64,000 bases of DNA from Marinomonas gallaica (GTDB taxonomy: Bacteria > Pseudomonadota > Gammaproteobacteria > Pseudomonadales > Marinomonadaceae): contig NZ_LTAX01000005.1 in the NCBI RefSeq assembly GCF_001639745.1, positions 124,001 to 188,000 of the forward strand, read 5' to 3'. The notes under the pieces were generated by a model that saw only the letters and a list, made by a program, of their open reading frames with translations, ran no database searches and had not been told where the DNA came from. Positions 1 to 8,786 of this stretch are shown here, one piece after another (positions within the stretch are counted from its first letter, which is position 1; each line of letters begins with the position of its first letter). The translations under genes were made by a program, and so were the position numbers.

Positions 1-522
1 AAAAGTTACATTTATTTCTTTCGAGGATCACCTCTACTCGCGCAGCTTTTCATGCTCTATTACGGCCTTGGAGCATTTATGGAGTTTTGGCAAGACGTGG
101 GGCTTTGGTGGTTCTTTAGAGATGCATGGTATTGCTCATTATTAGCCTTCACCTTGAATACCGCTGCTTATCAGGCAGAAATATTCAGAGGAAGCCTGCT
201 GTCCATTCCTAAAGGTCAATATGAAGCAGCCCATGCACTGTCCCTTAAGCGCTCTACTACGTTTTTTAAGATCGTACTGCCACAATCTCTTGTTGTTGCC
301 ATCGGACCACTTGGGAATGAGTTGATTTTAATGATTAAAGCTAGTGCTATTTCATCACTCGTGACCATTTACGATCTTATGGGAGTGTCAAAGCAAGCAT
401 TTTCCAGAACCTTCGACTTTGAGATCTATTTGTGGGCGGCTGTTCTATATCTAGTTGTTGTAGAACTCGTTCGTCGAAGCATTGTTTATTTTGAAGGCCG
501 ACTCGGCCGTCATATGCATTAA
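1..522 (+). CDS. Polar amino-acid ABC transporter permease (5' truncated by window)
   Basis: Inner-membrane permease of a polar amino-acid ABC importer (HisM/GlnP family). The window opens inside the gene: the frame is open from base 1 and begins KSYIYFFRGSPLLAQLF, the conserved FRG-(T/S)-PLL segment of this family, so the first in-frame ATG at 52 is not the start. An EAA-type loop follows (YEAAHALSL to KIVLPQ), where the ATPase docks, then hydrophobic helices to the C-terminus. The FAD oxidase begins 25 bases downstream and the matching ATPase follows that, so all three probably form one operon. The substrate cannot be read from sequence; the neighbouring oxidase suggests an amino acid or a related amine. 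The upstream part of the operon lies outside the window. Confidence 0.88.
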   Translation, partial: KSYIYFFRGSPLLAQLFMLYYGLGAFMEFWQDVGLWWFFRDAWYCSLLAFTLNTAAYQAEIFRGSLLSIPKGQYEAAHALSLKRSTTFFKIVLPQSLVVAIGPLGNELILMIKASAISSLVTIYDLMGVSKQAFSRTFDFEIYLWAAVLYLVVVELVRRSIVYFEGRLGRHMH

Positions 523-547
523 CACTCTTTATAAGGAATAAGGCTGC

Positions 548-1792
548 ATGCAATTTCAAATAATTATACTTGGAGCAGGCATTATTGGTGTCAGTAGCGC
601 ACTCCATTTGCAAGCTAAAGGCTATCAAGTCGCACTTATAGATAAAGCCAGTCCTGGTAAAAGCACCAGCTATGGTAATGCGGGCCTAATCGAGCGCTCT
701 AGCGTCATTCCCTATTCGTTTCCAAGGGAGTTCACTTCTCTTTTGCGTTACGGCCTAAACCGACAAGCAGATGTAAGATATAATTTTTCTTTTTTACCCA
801 AAGCCACCCCGTGGTTGTTAAGCTACTGGAACCATTCAGCTCCCGCCGCGCTCGACAAAGCAGCGGCAGCCATGCTGCCTCTTATTGAGCGTTGTGTTGC
901 CGAGCATGATCAGTTTGTAGAAGCAGCGAAGTTAAACCGTTTTGTAAAAGATCAGGGCTGGATTGAAATATTTCGCTCCGAAAAAGCCTTCTCAAAAGCA
1001 AAATCAGATGCCTTAGCACTGACAAAATATGGGCTCGCTTTCGACCTACTTGATGGTCCAGCATTGCGCGAACGCGAACCTCATCTAAGTCATACGGTGG
1101 TTGGGGGCGTTCACTGGCTCGACCCTAAAACAGTCACCAACCCCGGTGCTCTAGTAGAGGGCTACTGTTCCCTTTTCAAAGAGCGTGGTGGTAAAGTTCT
1201 TCACGGTGATGCTAGAACACTAAAGCAAACTTCAACCCATTGGCGGATCGACTCTCATAACGGAGTAATCACAGCACCAGAAGTGGTTGTAGCTCTTGGC
1301 CCCCAGTCGCCAGATGTCTATACCAAACTAGGCTACCGTTTCCCAATGGGAATCAAGCGTGGCTATCACCAGCACTATCGTAACTTAAACAATACAAGCC
1401 TTCAGCATCCCGTATGCGACACTAAGGGGGGCTTTGTTTTATCCCAAATGGATATGGGTATTCGGCTTACAACAGGAGTCGAGTTGGCAAGCGAAACGGA
1501 TGCTGTGAATGCAATCCAATTAGAACGCTGCGAAAAAATTGCTCGAAACATTTTTCCTCTTGGGGAACCTGTCGATGTGGAGCCTTGGCTTGGATTACGT
1601 CCCTGCTTTCCTGATATGAAGCCAATCATAGGCCCAGCACCCGATCATAAAGGATTGTGGTTTAATTTTGGCCATGCCCATCACGGCTTAACCTTAGGCC
1701 CAGTCTGCGGACGTTTATTATCAGAAATGATTGCGGGCGATTCTCCCTTTACCTCTCCAACGCCATACAGTGCAAGTCGATTCAAATATTAG
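548..1792 (+). CDS. FAD-dependent D-amino-acid dehydrogenase-like oxidoreductase
   Basis: A 414-residue flavoprotein of the DAO family, closest in layout to DadA, which oxidatively deaminates D-amino acids to 2-oxo acids and passes electrons to the respiratory chain. The N-terminal dinucleotide fold is clear: GAGIIG at residues 9-14 with an acidic residue at the end of strand two (LIDK). A GNAG segment near residue 43 and a C-terminal FAD-contacting region (NFGHAHHGLTLGP) complete the fold. The length matches DadA (about 430). It sits between permease and ATPase genes of an amino-acid importer, with 8 bases to the ATPase, so import and oxidation of one substrate is likely. Which amino acid, and whether the enzyme prefers the D form, is not shown by the sequence. 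Confidence 0.82.
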   Translation: MQFQIIILGAGIIGVSSALHLQAKGYQVALIDKASPGKSTSYGNAGLIERSSVIPYSFPREFTSLLRYGLNRQADVRYNFSFLPKATPWLLSYWNHSAPAALDKAAAAMLPLIERCVAEHDQFVEAAKLNRFVKDQGWIEIFRSEKAFSKAKSDALALTKYGLAFDLLDGPALREREPHLSHTVVGGVHWLDPKTVTNPGALVEGYCSLFKERGGKVLHGDARTLKQTSTHWRIDSHNGVITAPEVVVALGPQSPDVYTKLGYRFPMGIKRGYHQHYRNLNNTSLQHPVCDTKGGFVLSQMDMGIRLTTGVELASETDAVNAIQLERCEKIARNIFPLGEPVDVEPWLGLRPCFPDMKPIIGPAPDHKGLWFNFGHAHHGLTLGPVCGRLLSEMIAGDSPFTSPTPYSASRFKY

Positions 1793-1800
1793 GAAGCCTT

Positions 1801-2592
1801 ATGAATACATCTATTGACTCAACTAGTAAGTGTCACAAACCAACTATGGACACTAGAAAAATCGCTATCGATGTTGCAAAACTCAACAAATCCTACGGTG
1901 ATTATCACGTACTTAAAAACATCGACTTAAAAGTTAAAGAGGGTGAACGTATTGTGCTTTGTGGTCCCTCAGGATCTGGAAAGTCGACTCTCATTCGTTG
2001 TATTAATCAGTTAGAAGTTGCTCAGGGAGGACATATTATTGTTCATGACACAGATTTAGCAATATCTTCCAAGGCGGCAGACTGCGTCAGAAGAGAGATA
2101 GGTATGGTGTTTCAACACTTCAACTTGTTTCCACACATGTCTGTGTTGGACAACTGCACACTTGCTCCCATGAGTGTAAAGGGCTTGAGCCGAAAAGATG
2201 CGGAAGAACTCGCCCGTTATTACCTCAATAAAGTTGGCATTGAAAGCCAGGCGAATAAATATCCAATTCAACTATCTGGGGGGCAGCAACAACGTGTCGC
2301 AATTGCTCGTGCACTGTGTATGAAACCTAAGATTATGCTTTTTGATGAGCCGACGTCTGCTCTTGATCCAGAAATGGTCGCAGAAGTTCTGGATGTACTC
2401 GTTAAGCTGGCAGATACAGGCATGACTATGCTGTGTGTAACCCATGAAATGGGGTTTGCTCGCCAAGTAGCTGAGCGAGTACTGTTCTTAGATGGAGGTC
2501 AAATTATTGAAGACTGCCATCCAGATACCTTTTTCAATTCGCCAAAGAGTGATCGAGCAAAGAATTTTTTAGCGCAAATCCTTCAACATTAA
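1801..2592 (+). CDS. Polar amino-acid ABC transporter ATP-binding protein
   Basis: Cytoplasmic ATPase of the importer (GlnQ/HisP family), 263 residues. Walker A is GPSGSGKST at residues 55-63, the ABC signature LSGGQQQR at 158-165, Walker B IMLFDEP at 178-184, with an H-loop in VTHEMGFA. Homologues usually start close to the segment beginning MDTRKIAIDV, so an internal ATG at codon 16 (base 1846) is a possible alternative start; the first ATG is kept because AGGAAGCCTT lies just before it. It is the last recognisable gene of the transporter/oxidase operon; no substrate-binding protein gene is seen downstream, so that gene is probably left of the window. Confidence 0.9.
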   Translation: MNTSIDSTSKCHKPTMDTRKIAIDVAKLNKSYGDYHVLKNIDLKVKEGERIVLCGPSGSGKSTLIRCINQLEVAQGGHIIVHDTDLAISSKAADCVRREIGMVFQHFNLFPHMSVLDNCTLAPMSVKGLSRKDAEELARYYLNKVGIESQANKYPIQLSGGQQQRVAIARALCMKPKIMLFDEPTSALDPEMVAEVLDVLVKLADTGMTMLCVTHEMGFARQVAERVLFLDGGQIIEDCHPDTFFNSPKSDRAKNFLAQILQH

Positions 2593-2670
2593 ACGATACT
2601 TTACTACTTGGCTTTTATTAATCTCCGACTACAAGATACCTGTGGAGTCTACCATTCGCTACTTGAGGTT

Positions 2671-3045
2671 TATTCGTTATATAAAAGCAGAGGTAAACCG
2701 ACCTCCATTGCAGGTGCCAGCCTTGCAGTGGAGAGCACGGTTACAATACTCAATCCAAACTATTGGGGTACGTTGGCCTTTACGCCGAGCTTTATACAAC
2801 TCCTAGTGGGTAACACGGTGAATTTTTAGCCAACAGGCTACGGTGACAACGCAGTCACCATTAATTATATGAATGGTGGTGATTACCTAAGCAGGTGGCA
2901 GTAATATCAATAACTTTGAAATCCCTAGGGCTTTGCCCAAACAAGCTAAGTTGCTATGCAAGCAAAAACTATACAAGGCATCAGTAAAAGGTTGGAGGAA
3001 ATTAAAAAAGATGCCGCTACCACCCTAAATGTTAGTGGATACTGA
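2671..3045 (+). pseudogene. Relic of a pseudoazurin-like cupredoxin gene
   Basis: This gap after the ABC ATPase contains a decayed coding sequence in one frame. Bases 2725-2829 translate to a stretch including VESTVTILNP, LAFTPSFIQLLVGNTVNF, then a TAG stop at 2827-2829, then PTGYGDNAVTINYMNGGD up to TAA at 2902. The order VTIL / F-P-F / VG-TV-F / PT-G-N-TI matches pseudoazurin, a small periplasmic blue copper protein. The copper-ligand His of the usual GHN segment reads GDN here. More stops follow; a possible C-terminal remnant (QGISKRLEEIKKDAATTLN) returns in the same frame and ends at 3045. The Cys/His/Met copper loop is not recognisable. Identification is by eye; boundaries are approximate. 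Confidence 0.5.
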
Positions 3046-3089
3046 AAAGAATTGCCCTGAGCATCAAATTGAGCAAGCAAGCTTGTTTG

Positions 3090-4166
3090 TCAGAGATCTA
3101 ACATAAGCTGTCGTACTTCGCCTTCTGAACGCAACATAACACTGAGGCCCAGTAACCGAATTTCGCGACCGTTTTGACGTGTTAAGACCTCTTTCAGTAA
3201 ATCTTGAAAGTAAGTCAGATCCAAGCCGCTGTGCACATGCTCAATGGTCGTCAATTGAAAGTCGGCAAACTTGACTTTGATGCCTTGCTTGCTGATTAAT
3301 CTATCAGGCGATACTTTCCCTAAGCGCTCAAACAACTCTGGAAATAGCTTTTGCTCGATGACTTGCCAGCACTCATCAAAGCTTGAAATGTTATGTGAAA
3401 ACGTGCGTTCCACACCCACAGACTTGCGCTGACGGTGAGTGGAGACTGCACGGTGATCAACACCATGGCTTCGATTCCAAAGAGAGTGACCTAAGCGGCC
3501 AAATTTACGGGTTAGCTCAAGGTAATCGCTATTACAAATGTCAGCACAGACATAAAGCCCTGCTTCATGCAGCTTCTGTAGGCTTACTTTGCCAACACCA
3601 GGAATTTTCTCTAGGGGAAGCGTATTAATGACTTCTTGCATCTCTCTGGGTGTGATCACGAACTGGCCATCAGGCTTATTCATATCCGATGCGACTTTGG
3701 CAAGAAACTTTATCGGCGCAACGCCGGCCGACGCGGTCAGATTCAATTCGGCACGAATATCATTGCGAATGGCCTCAGCAATGAGAGTTGCTGACCCCTG
3801 TAGATGGGTGCTGTCCGTGACATCTAAATACGCCTCATCTAGGGACAATGGCTCTATTAGATCAGTATAGCGTGCAAAAATGGCTCGCACTTTTTGGGAG
3901 ATATCTCGATATACCTGCATCCTGCCAGGCACAACAGTAAGGTGTGGGCAGAGTTTCTTAGCCCAAGCGGTCGACATCGCGGAATGGACTCCGTAAGTAC
4001 GGGCTTCGTAGTTACAAGTACTGATGACACCGCGCTGCTTTTCGCTGCCTCCTACCGCTAATGGGATTTCACGGTAACGTGGCTCATCTCGCATTTCAAC
4101 TGATGCGTAAAAAGCATCCATATCAATATGGATAATTTTCCTTTGGATCAAGTCACCGTTTTGCAT
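3090..4166 (-). CDS. dinB: DNA polymerase IV (Y-family, SOS-inducible)
   Basis: Error-prone Y-family polymerase that copies past damaged DNA. The N-terminal catalytic segment IIHIDMDAFYASVE carries the first metal-binding Asp, and SLDEAYLD carries the second acidic pair. A helix-hairpin-helix (PGVGKVSLQKL) and little-finger domain follow. Length is 358 residues, as in E. coli DinB (351). The frame can be extended to a GTG at 4175, but that codon lies in the LexA box, so the ATG at 4166 is preferred. No C-terminal beta-clamp motif of the classic kind is obvious beyond the ending RQLMLDL, which may serve. It is monocistronic, with a predicted LexA site directly upstream. Confidence 0.93.
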   Translation of the reverse strand: MQNGDLIQRKIIHIDMDAFYASVEMRDEPRYREIPLAVGGSEKQRGVISTCNYEARTYGVHSAMSTAWAKKLCPHLTVVPGRMQVYRDISQKVRAIFARYTDLIEPLSLDEAYLDVTDSTHLQGSATLIAEAIRNDIRAELNLTASAGVAPIKFLAKVASDMNKPDGQFVITPREMQEVINTLPLEKIPGVGKVSLQKLHEAGLYVCADICNSDYLELTRKFGRLGHSLWNRSHGVDHRAVSTHRQRKSVGVERTFSHNISSFDECWQVIEQKLFPELFERLGKVSPDRLISKQGIKVKFADFQLTTIEHVHSGLDLTYFQDLLKEVLTRQNGREIRLLGLSVMLRSEGEVRQLMLDL

Positions 4167-4174
4167 ACTAAACA

Positions 4175-4190
4175 CTGTTCAAATAAACAG
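4175..4190 (-). promoter_or_regulatory. LexA (SOS) box of dinB
   Basis: The sequence CTGTTCAAATAAACAG fits the gammaproteobacterial LexA pattern CTG-N10-CAG exactly and extends to a longer dyad, ACTGTT-N6-AACAGT. It lies 9 bases upstream of the preferred dinB ATG, so bound LexA would block the promoter or early elongation. Confidence 0.8.
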
Positions 4191-4383
4191 TATTTATACA
4201 GATAACTGCCATTTTGTCCAGAGAAAGAAAGATACGCCTAGACCCACTATAGAACCGTGGCCAGTTGTACTTAGCCACTGCACCACAACCTGGTGATGCA
4301 TAAGCCCTCATAAATACCGAGAAGTTTTTTGCATTCATATTTAAAAGAGTCATTTGATTTATAGTCTAAGCATGCAAGATCAA

Positions 4384-5334
4384 TCAGTCTATGGACAACT
4401 CCCCCTGCCAGCGCCCTGCTAACCACTCCGTTTTAGCCACCTCTTTTATCAGCGACATCACTGTGTTGAGTAATGCCGTTTGAGGACGATCTGCATCCGT
4501 CGTGATGCAGACATCACGCCAGAGATTCGGCTCAATAATCTCGACCGCTTCAATCTGATTGGTATCTTGTAGATGAAAAAATGCAGAGGTGGGGGCTAAC
4601 AATATCCCATGACCATCCATGACATAACGCAACGTCGTCATCAGCTGTCCGAAAGCGGGTTTATGGGACAATTTAATGCCGGTACTTTGTTCATATTGTC
4701 TCAATACATAGCCCAATGAGTCACGCGCACCTGTGACGATCACTTCATGATTAGCAAGCGCTTCGAACGTGATCGTTTTACTGCCATTTAACATTTTATG
4801 GGAAGACACTTTAGGATCGCAGCCAACAGCAATGAATAGCTTTTCTCGCAGCAGTTTTACTTGACGCATTTGGCTCATATCCGTTCCATCAGGCGATGAA
4901 ATTGCCAAATCTATTTCTCCAGATCGCAATTGACTGGACAAGTTATAAGACAAACCGGCATGTAGCTCGAGTGTAATTTTCGGGAAACGTTGCTCAACAA
5001 GCGCCAATAATGGCACGGATATAATGTTACCAATAGGCTGTGTCATTCCGATGGATAAAACACCCGAAGGCTCGTGTTCGAACTGATGTACATCGCTTTT
5101 AGCTTGCGCCATTTGACGCATGATGGAGACGGCATGTGCATGGAATATCTGGCCTGACTGCGTTAATTCTACGCCACGAAAACTTCTTTCAAACAAGCAC
5201 GTGCCCAGTTCATGCTCTAGATTGTCAATCTGCAAACTGATACTAGGTTGAGCGACCTCAAGAGCACGAGCGGTGGCCGCAATGCTATTGAGCTCGACCA
5301 CTTTTAAAAAATAACTCAGTTGCTTGCTGTTCAT
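4384..5334 (-). CDS. LysR-family transcriptional regulator
   Basis: A 316-residue LTTR. The N-terminal winged helix-turn-helix is typical (QLSYFLKVVELNSIAATARALEVAQPSISLQI is its span, residues 5-36), followed by the linker helix and a two-lobed effector-binding domain. The frame is open five codons further to 5349, but AAGGCG sits seven bases before the ATG at 5334, which also gives the usual LTTR start. It is divergent from the class II aldolase gene at 5478 across a 143-bp AT-rich region, so it probably controls that gene and itself. The inducer is unknown. A hydrophobic pocket for a small acid is usual in the family, but nothing here identifies it. Confidence 0.9.
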   Translation of the reverse strand: MNSKQLSYFLKVVELNSIAATARALEVAQPSISLQIDNLEHELGTCLFERSFRGVELTQSGQIFHAHAVSIMRQMAQAKSDVHQFEHEPSGVLSIGMTQPIGNIISVPLLALVEQRFPKITLELHAGLSYNLSSQLRSGEIDLAISSPDGTDMSQMRQVKLLREKLFIAVGCDPKVSSHKMLNGSKTITFEALANHEVIVTGARDSLGYVLRQYEQSTGIKLSHKPAFGQLMTTLRYVMDGHGILLAPTSAFFHLQDTNQIEAVEIIEPNLWRDVCITTDADRPQTALLNTVMSLIKEVAKTEWLAGRWQGELSID

Positions 5335-5477
5335 ATCAACGCCTTTCATCCAGTGCTCATGTTAAGAAGGTAACAGGGTACATAAAAAATATTGAACATA
5401 ACCATATTTTTTATTGTTTTATATAGCCAGTTTTTTATCTAGCCTTATGACAAAACAACAATACTGAGAGAGCTAGC
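5335..5477. promoter_or_regulatory. Divergent promoter region, LysR gene / class II aldolase gene
   Basis: An AT-rich 143-bp spacer between two divergent genes. It contains the ATAAAAAATATT and ATTTTTTATTG tracts expected around an LTTR-controlled promoter. I could not single out one convincing T-N11-A operator. A GAGAG sequence about 10 bases before the ATG at 5478 is the ribosome-binding site of the aldolase gene. Confidence 0.45.
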
Positions 5478-6248
5478 ATGACGACGACAAAGCGATACTT
5501 TGAACAACCCAGTCGATTCAGTGATTTAGAATGGCAAGCAAGGGTAGACTTAGCTGCCATGTATCGTATTTTTGCCTACCTGAAGTGGGATGAATCCATC
5601 TACAACCATATTTCGTTACGTGTTCCGGGTGAAGATGAGCATTTCTTGATTAACCCTTTTGGTCTGCACTATAGCGAAGTAACGGCTTCTAATTTGGTCA
5701 AAGCTGATCTAAAGGGGAATATCGTTGGCCATTCAGACTGGCCGATCAATCCGGCCGGATTTACCTTTCACAGCGCCATCCATGACAAAGTAGAAAACGC
5801 TCACTGTGTGATGCATGTACATACCACCCCGACGCTGGCGGTGTGCTGTTTAAAAGACGGTATTTCCTACAGCAACTTTTACTCAGCACAAATCTACGGC
5901 AACGTCGCGTATCATGAGTTTGAAGGCATCACGCTACACATGGACGAAGGCCAAAGGATCATTGACAGCGCTAACGGCAAACCCATTCTAATGCTTAGAA
6001 ATCATGGCCCTGTGGTTATTGGGTCGACCTTGGCTCAAGCCTTTTCATTGATGTGGTTGGTTAATCGAGCATGCGAAGTACAAATGGCGTCGATGTCTAT
6101 GGGCAAAGTACGCGAGATCCCTGAAGAAATCTGCAAAAGATGCGCGGCTGATTCATTACCTTTAGACCCTAAATACGGTGCAGGTGAAGACGTCTTCGCC
6201 GCCATGAAACGTCTGATCGAAAAGCAAGACCCCTCTTATAAACAGTGA
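5478..6248 (+). CDS. Class II aldolase/adducin family protein
   Basis: A 256-residue protein of the class II aldolase/adducin fold, the family of L-fuculose-phosphate aldolase, L-ribulose-phosphate epimerase and various decarboxylases. Zinc ligands can be seen as the HVHT motif (residues about 115-118) and a later His in LRNHGPV; the NPAGFTFHSAIH segment also matches the family. The N-terminus (EWQARVDLAAMYRIFAYLKWDESIYNHISLRVP spans residues 14-46) is characteristic of the broad subgroup annotated only as 'class II aldolase/adducin family', whose substrates are mostly unknown. It is transcribed away from a LysR gene that probably regulates it. Its relation to the downstream amine oxidase is unproven. 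Confidence 0.85.
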   Translation: MTTTKRYFEQPSRFSDLEWQARVDLAAMYRIFAYLKWDESIYNHISLRVPGEDEHFLINPFGLHYSEVTASNLVKADLKGNIVGHSDWPINPAGFTFHSAIHDKVENAHCVMHVHTTPTLAVCCLKDGISYSNFYSAQIYGNVAYHEFEGITLHMDEGQRIIDSANGKPILMLRNHGPVVIGSTLAQAFSLMWLVNRACEVQMASMSMGKVREIPEEICKRCAADSLPLDPKYGAGEDVFAAMKRLIEKQDPSYKQ

Positions 6249-6255
6249 TACTTTT

Positions 6256-6293
6256 GGGTTGCAGGCCTCATGGTCTTAAAAGACCTGCAACCC
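6256..6293 (+). terminator. Hairpin after the class II aldolase gene
   Basis: GGGTTGCAGG and CCTGCAACCC form a perfect 10-bp stem eight bases after the aldolase stop codon. There is no T-tract after it (ACTAAATCG), so it may be a weak terminator or an mRNA-stabilising hairpin. Confidence 0.45.
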
Positions 6294-6390
6294 ACTAAAT
6301 CGTAAAGGTGTTCCGTTTTTTACAATACTCGCTTGCCCAATTCTCTTTATATGTAAATGTACAAATATTGAGAACACACTGGAGCAACCG

Positions 6391-8667
6391 ATGAAAACTA
6401 TAAAAAAGACTATCATAGCCGCCGCAATTTCGACTCTATCCCTTGTTTCAAGTCATGCAGTAATGGCCCATGGCTCCTCACCTGATTACATCAAGATAGA
6501 AGATTCTCTTAAAAACTCTGGCGCAGTGTTTGCCTACGACAAATCTTCCAAAGAAGTGCATATAACGCTTAATCAAGCGCATGCCTGCGTAAAGGTAGGT
6601 GCCATGGACGCTGAAGTGAATGGCAAAAGAATTCAACTCGATGCTCCGATCAAATTTGAGCATGGCAATCTTCTTGTCGAGAAAGGATTTGCAAACGATC
6701 TGTTTGAAGGGCATGTTTCCCAAACCATTTCTCTAAGTCATGCAAAACATCCATTAGATCCTTTATCCGAAGCAGAAATCACCTTAACTCAGCAAACCGT
6801 TCAGGCATCTAAGTATTTTCGTAACAACCTGAGGTTTACGGAGATCAAGCTTGCGGAGCCAGACAAAAGTAAAGTATGGGCTTGGTCGTTCGGACAAGAT
6901 GAAGACTTTTTGCGTTTAGCAAACTTTACCATTTTGGATGGTAAACACGTTATTGAAGGCACCGTTAACTTGGCAACTAAGACGGTCACACGTTGGCAGC
7001 CCATTAAAGACGTTCACGGAATGGTCATCTGGGACGATTTTGTTGCCGCTCAGGAGATTATTGAAGGTAGTAAAGAATATGCCGATGCCCTTAAAAAACG
7101 CGGTATAGACAATGTTAAGGAAGTGGTGGCTACCCCGCTAACCGTCGGTTTCTTTGATGGCGAAGATGGACTGAAAGAAGACGACCGTCTGCTAAAAATA
7201 GTCTCATATTTAGACATTGGCGATGGCAATTTTTGGGCGCACCCTATTGAAGGGCTAGTGGCTGTGGTCAACCTAGAAACCCAATCTATTGAAAAAATCG
7301 AAGACAGCGGTGTCATCCCTGTCCCCATGAAGCCAAACCCTTATGATGGTCGTGACCAGAAAAAAATGGCCAAGGTAAAACCCATTGCCATTTCAGAACC
7401 AGAAGGTTCGAATTACAAAATGTCTGGCAATATCATCCATTGGCAAAACTGGGATTTCCACTTAAAGCTTGACCCTCGTGTTGGTCCTGTTCTCTCTACG
7501 ATGACCTACAACGACCAAGGCACCAAACGCAAAATCATGTACGAAGGTTCCCTTGGTGGCATGATTGTTCCCTACGGTGATCCTGATATCGGTTGGTATT
7601 TTAAGGCGTATCTAGATTCTGGCGATTACGGTATGGGCGGTCTTACCTCGCCTCTTGAATTAGGAACTGACGTGCCACCTAACGCTAAGCTGTTACCGGC
7701 CACCTTAGCCGACAATAGCGGCGCACCTTATACCATTCCAAATGCCATCGCGATCTTTGAACGCTATGCAGGCCCAGAATACAAACATAATGAAATGCTT
7801 GGCAGCGGCGCGGGTAATCAAAGCCGTGCACGTCGAGAGCTTGTGGTTCGCTGGGTCAGCACCATCGGCAACTACGACTACATGTTTGACTGGGTTTTAC
7901 TTGCTAATGGGACAATCAAATTGGATGTGGGCGCGTCCGGAATTGAAGCGGTAAAAGGCGTCAAAACTCGAACCATGCATGATGCAACCGCCAAAGATGA
8001 CACGCGCTACGGCACATTGATTGATCACAACATTGTTGGCACAACACATCAACACATCTACAACTTCCGTTTAGACCTGGACGTAGATGGCGAGAAAAAC
8101 TCTTTAGTAGAGCTAAACCCTGCGGTGGAAAAAAACACCGCTGGCGGTCCCCGTAAAAGCGTTATGGTCGTTAATCAGCATACAGTGAAAGACGAACAAG
8201 AAGCGTCTCAGAAGTTTGACCCATCTACCATTCGTTTGATGAGCAATCCAAACAAAGAAAACCGCATGGGCAACCCGGTGTCTTACCAAATTATTCCGTT
8301 TGCAGGCGGCACACACCCCATTGCAAAAGGCGCATTATTTAGCAAAGACGAGTGGATCTATAAACGCGTTAGCTTTATGGACAAACAAATCTGGGTGACC
8401 AATTACAAGCCTGAGGAACGCTTTCCAGAAGGGACTTACCCTAATCGTGCTAAAACGGATACCGGTTTAAAGACGTTTATTGAAGACAATGAGTCTATTG
8501 AAAATAAAGACAACGTATTATGGATCACAACAGGTGCCACACACGTCGCTCGGGCAGAAGAGTGGCCAATGATGCCGACAGAGTATGTACACGCTATGCT
8601 TAAACCATGGAACTTCTTTGATCAGACACCAACACTGAATCTTCCTTCAGCAACAGAGCAAAAGTAG
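6391..8667 (+). CDS. tynA: Primary-amine oxidase, copper/topaquinone type (periplasmic)
   Basis: Oxidises primary amines such as 2-phenylethylamine or tyramine to aldehydes, giving H2O2 and ammonia. It has 758 residues (E. coli TynA 757) and a Sec signal peptide ending near residue 26 (AVMA). All catalytic groups are present: the topaquinone precursor is Tyr495 in the T-x-x-N-Y-D-Y motif (residues 491-497), the copper ligands are His553, His555 and His718, and the catalytic base is Asp412 in LDSGDYGMGG. The spacing between these residues equals that of the E. coli enzyme. An aldehyde dehydrogenase gene follows 119 bases downstream and the phenylacetate genes lie 6 kb away, so a phenylethylamine-type substrate is likely. 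The exact substrate is an inference. Confidence 0.95.
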   Translation: MKTIKKTIIAAAISTLSLVSSHAVMAHGSSPDYIKIEDSLKNSGAVFAYDKSSKEVHITLNQAHACVKVGAMDAEVNGKRIQLDAPIKFEHGNLLVEKGFANDLFEGHVSQTISLSHAKHPLDPLSEAEITLTQQTVQASKYFRNNLRFTEIKLAEPDKSKVWAWSFGQDEDFLRLANFTILDGKHVIEGTVNLATKTVTRWQPIKDVHGMVIWDDFVAAQEIIEGSKEYADALKKRGIDNVKEVVATPLTVGFFDGEDGLKEDDRLLKIVSYLDIGDGNFWAHPIEGLVAVVNLETQSIEKIEDSGVIPVPMKPNPYDGRDQKKMAKVKPIAISEPEGSNYKMSGNIIHWQNWDFHLKLDPRVGPVLSTMTYNDQGTKRKIMYEGSLGGMIVPYGDPDIGWYFKAYLDSGDYGMGGLTSPLELGTDVPPNAKLLPATLADNSGAPYTIPNAIAIFERYAGPEYKHNEMLGSGAGNQSRARRELVVRWVSTIGNYDYMFDWVLLANGTIKLDVGASGIEAVKGVKTRTMHDATAKDDTRYGTLIDHNIVGTTHQHIYNFRLDLDVDGEKNSLVELNPAVEKNTAGGPRKSVMVVNQHTVKDEQEASQKFDPSTIRLMSNPNKENRMGNPVSYQIIPFAGGTHPIAKGALFSKDEWIYKRVSFMDKQIWVTNYKPEERFPEGTYPNRAKTDTGLKTFIEDNESIENKDNVLWITTGATHVARAEEWPMMPTEYVHAMLKPWNFFDQTPTLNLPSATEQK

Positions 8668-8682
8668 CCATATGAAAAGTAG

Positions 8683-8717
8683 CGGTGAATAAGAGCAATT
8701 TAACCACTTATTCACCG
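8683..8717 (+). terminator. Hairpin between amine oxidase and aldehyde dehydrogenase genes
   Basis: CGGTGAATAAG pairs with CTTATTCACCG (11 bp, 13-base loop) shortly after the amine oxidase stop. No T-run follows, so it could be a partial terminator that lowers expression of the downstream gene. Confidence 0.4.
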
Positions 8718-8786
8718 TTGCCTTCTTGGTTCGACACCCTTTAAGACACAACAATGTCTAACTTTGAAACGCATTGAAGGTATATT

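Noticed and set aside
2608..2829. A 73-codon frame from a TTG as an intact gene
   Set aside because: No ribosome-binding site, and the cupredoxin similarity runs on past its stop; it is a part of a decayed gene.
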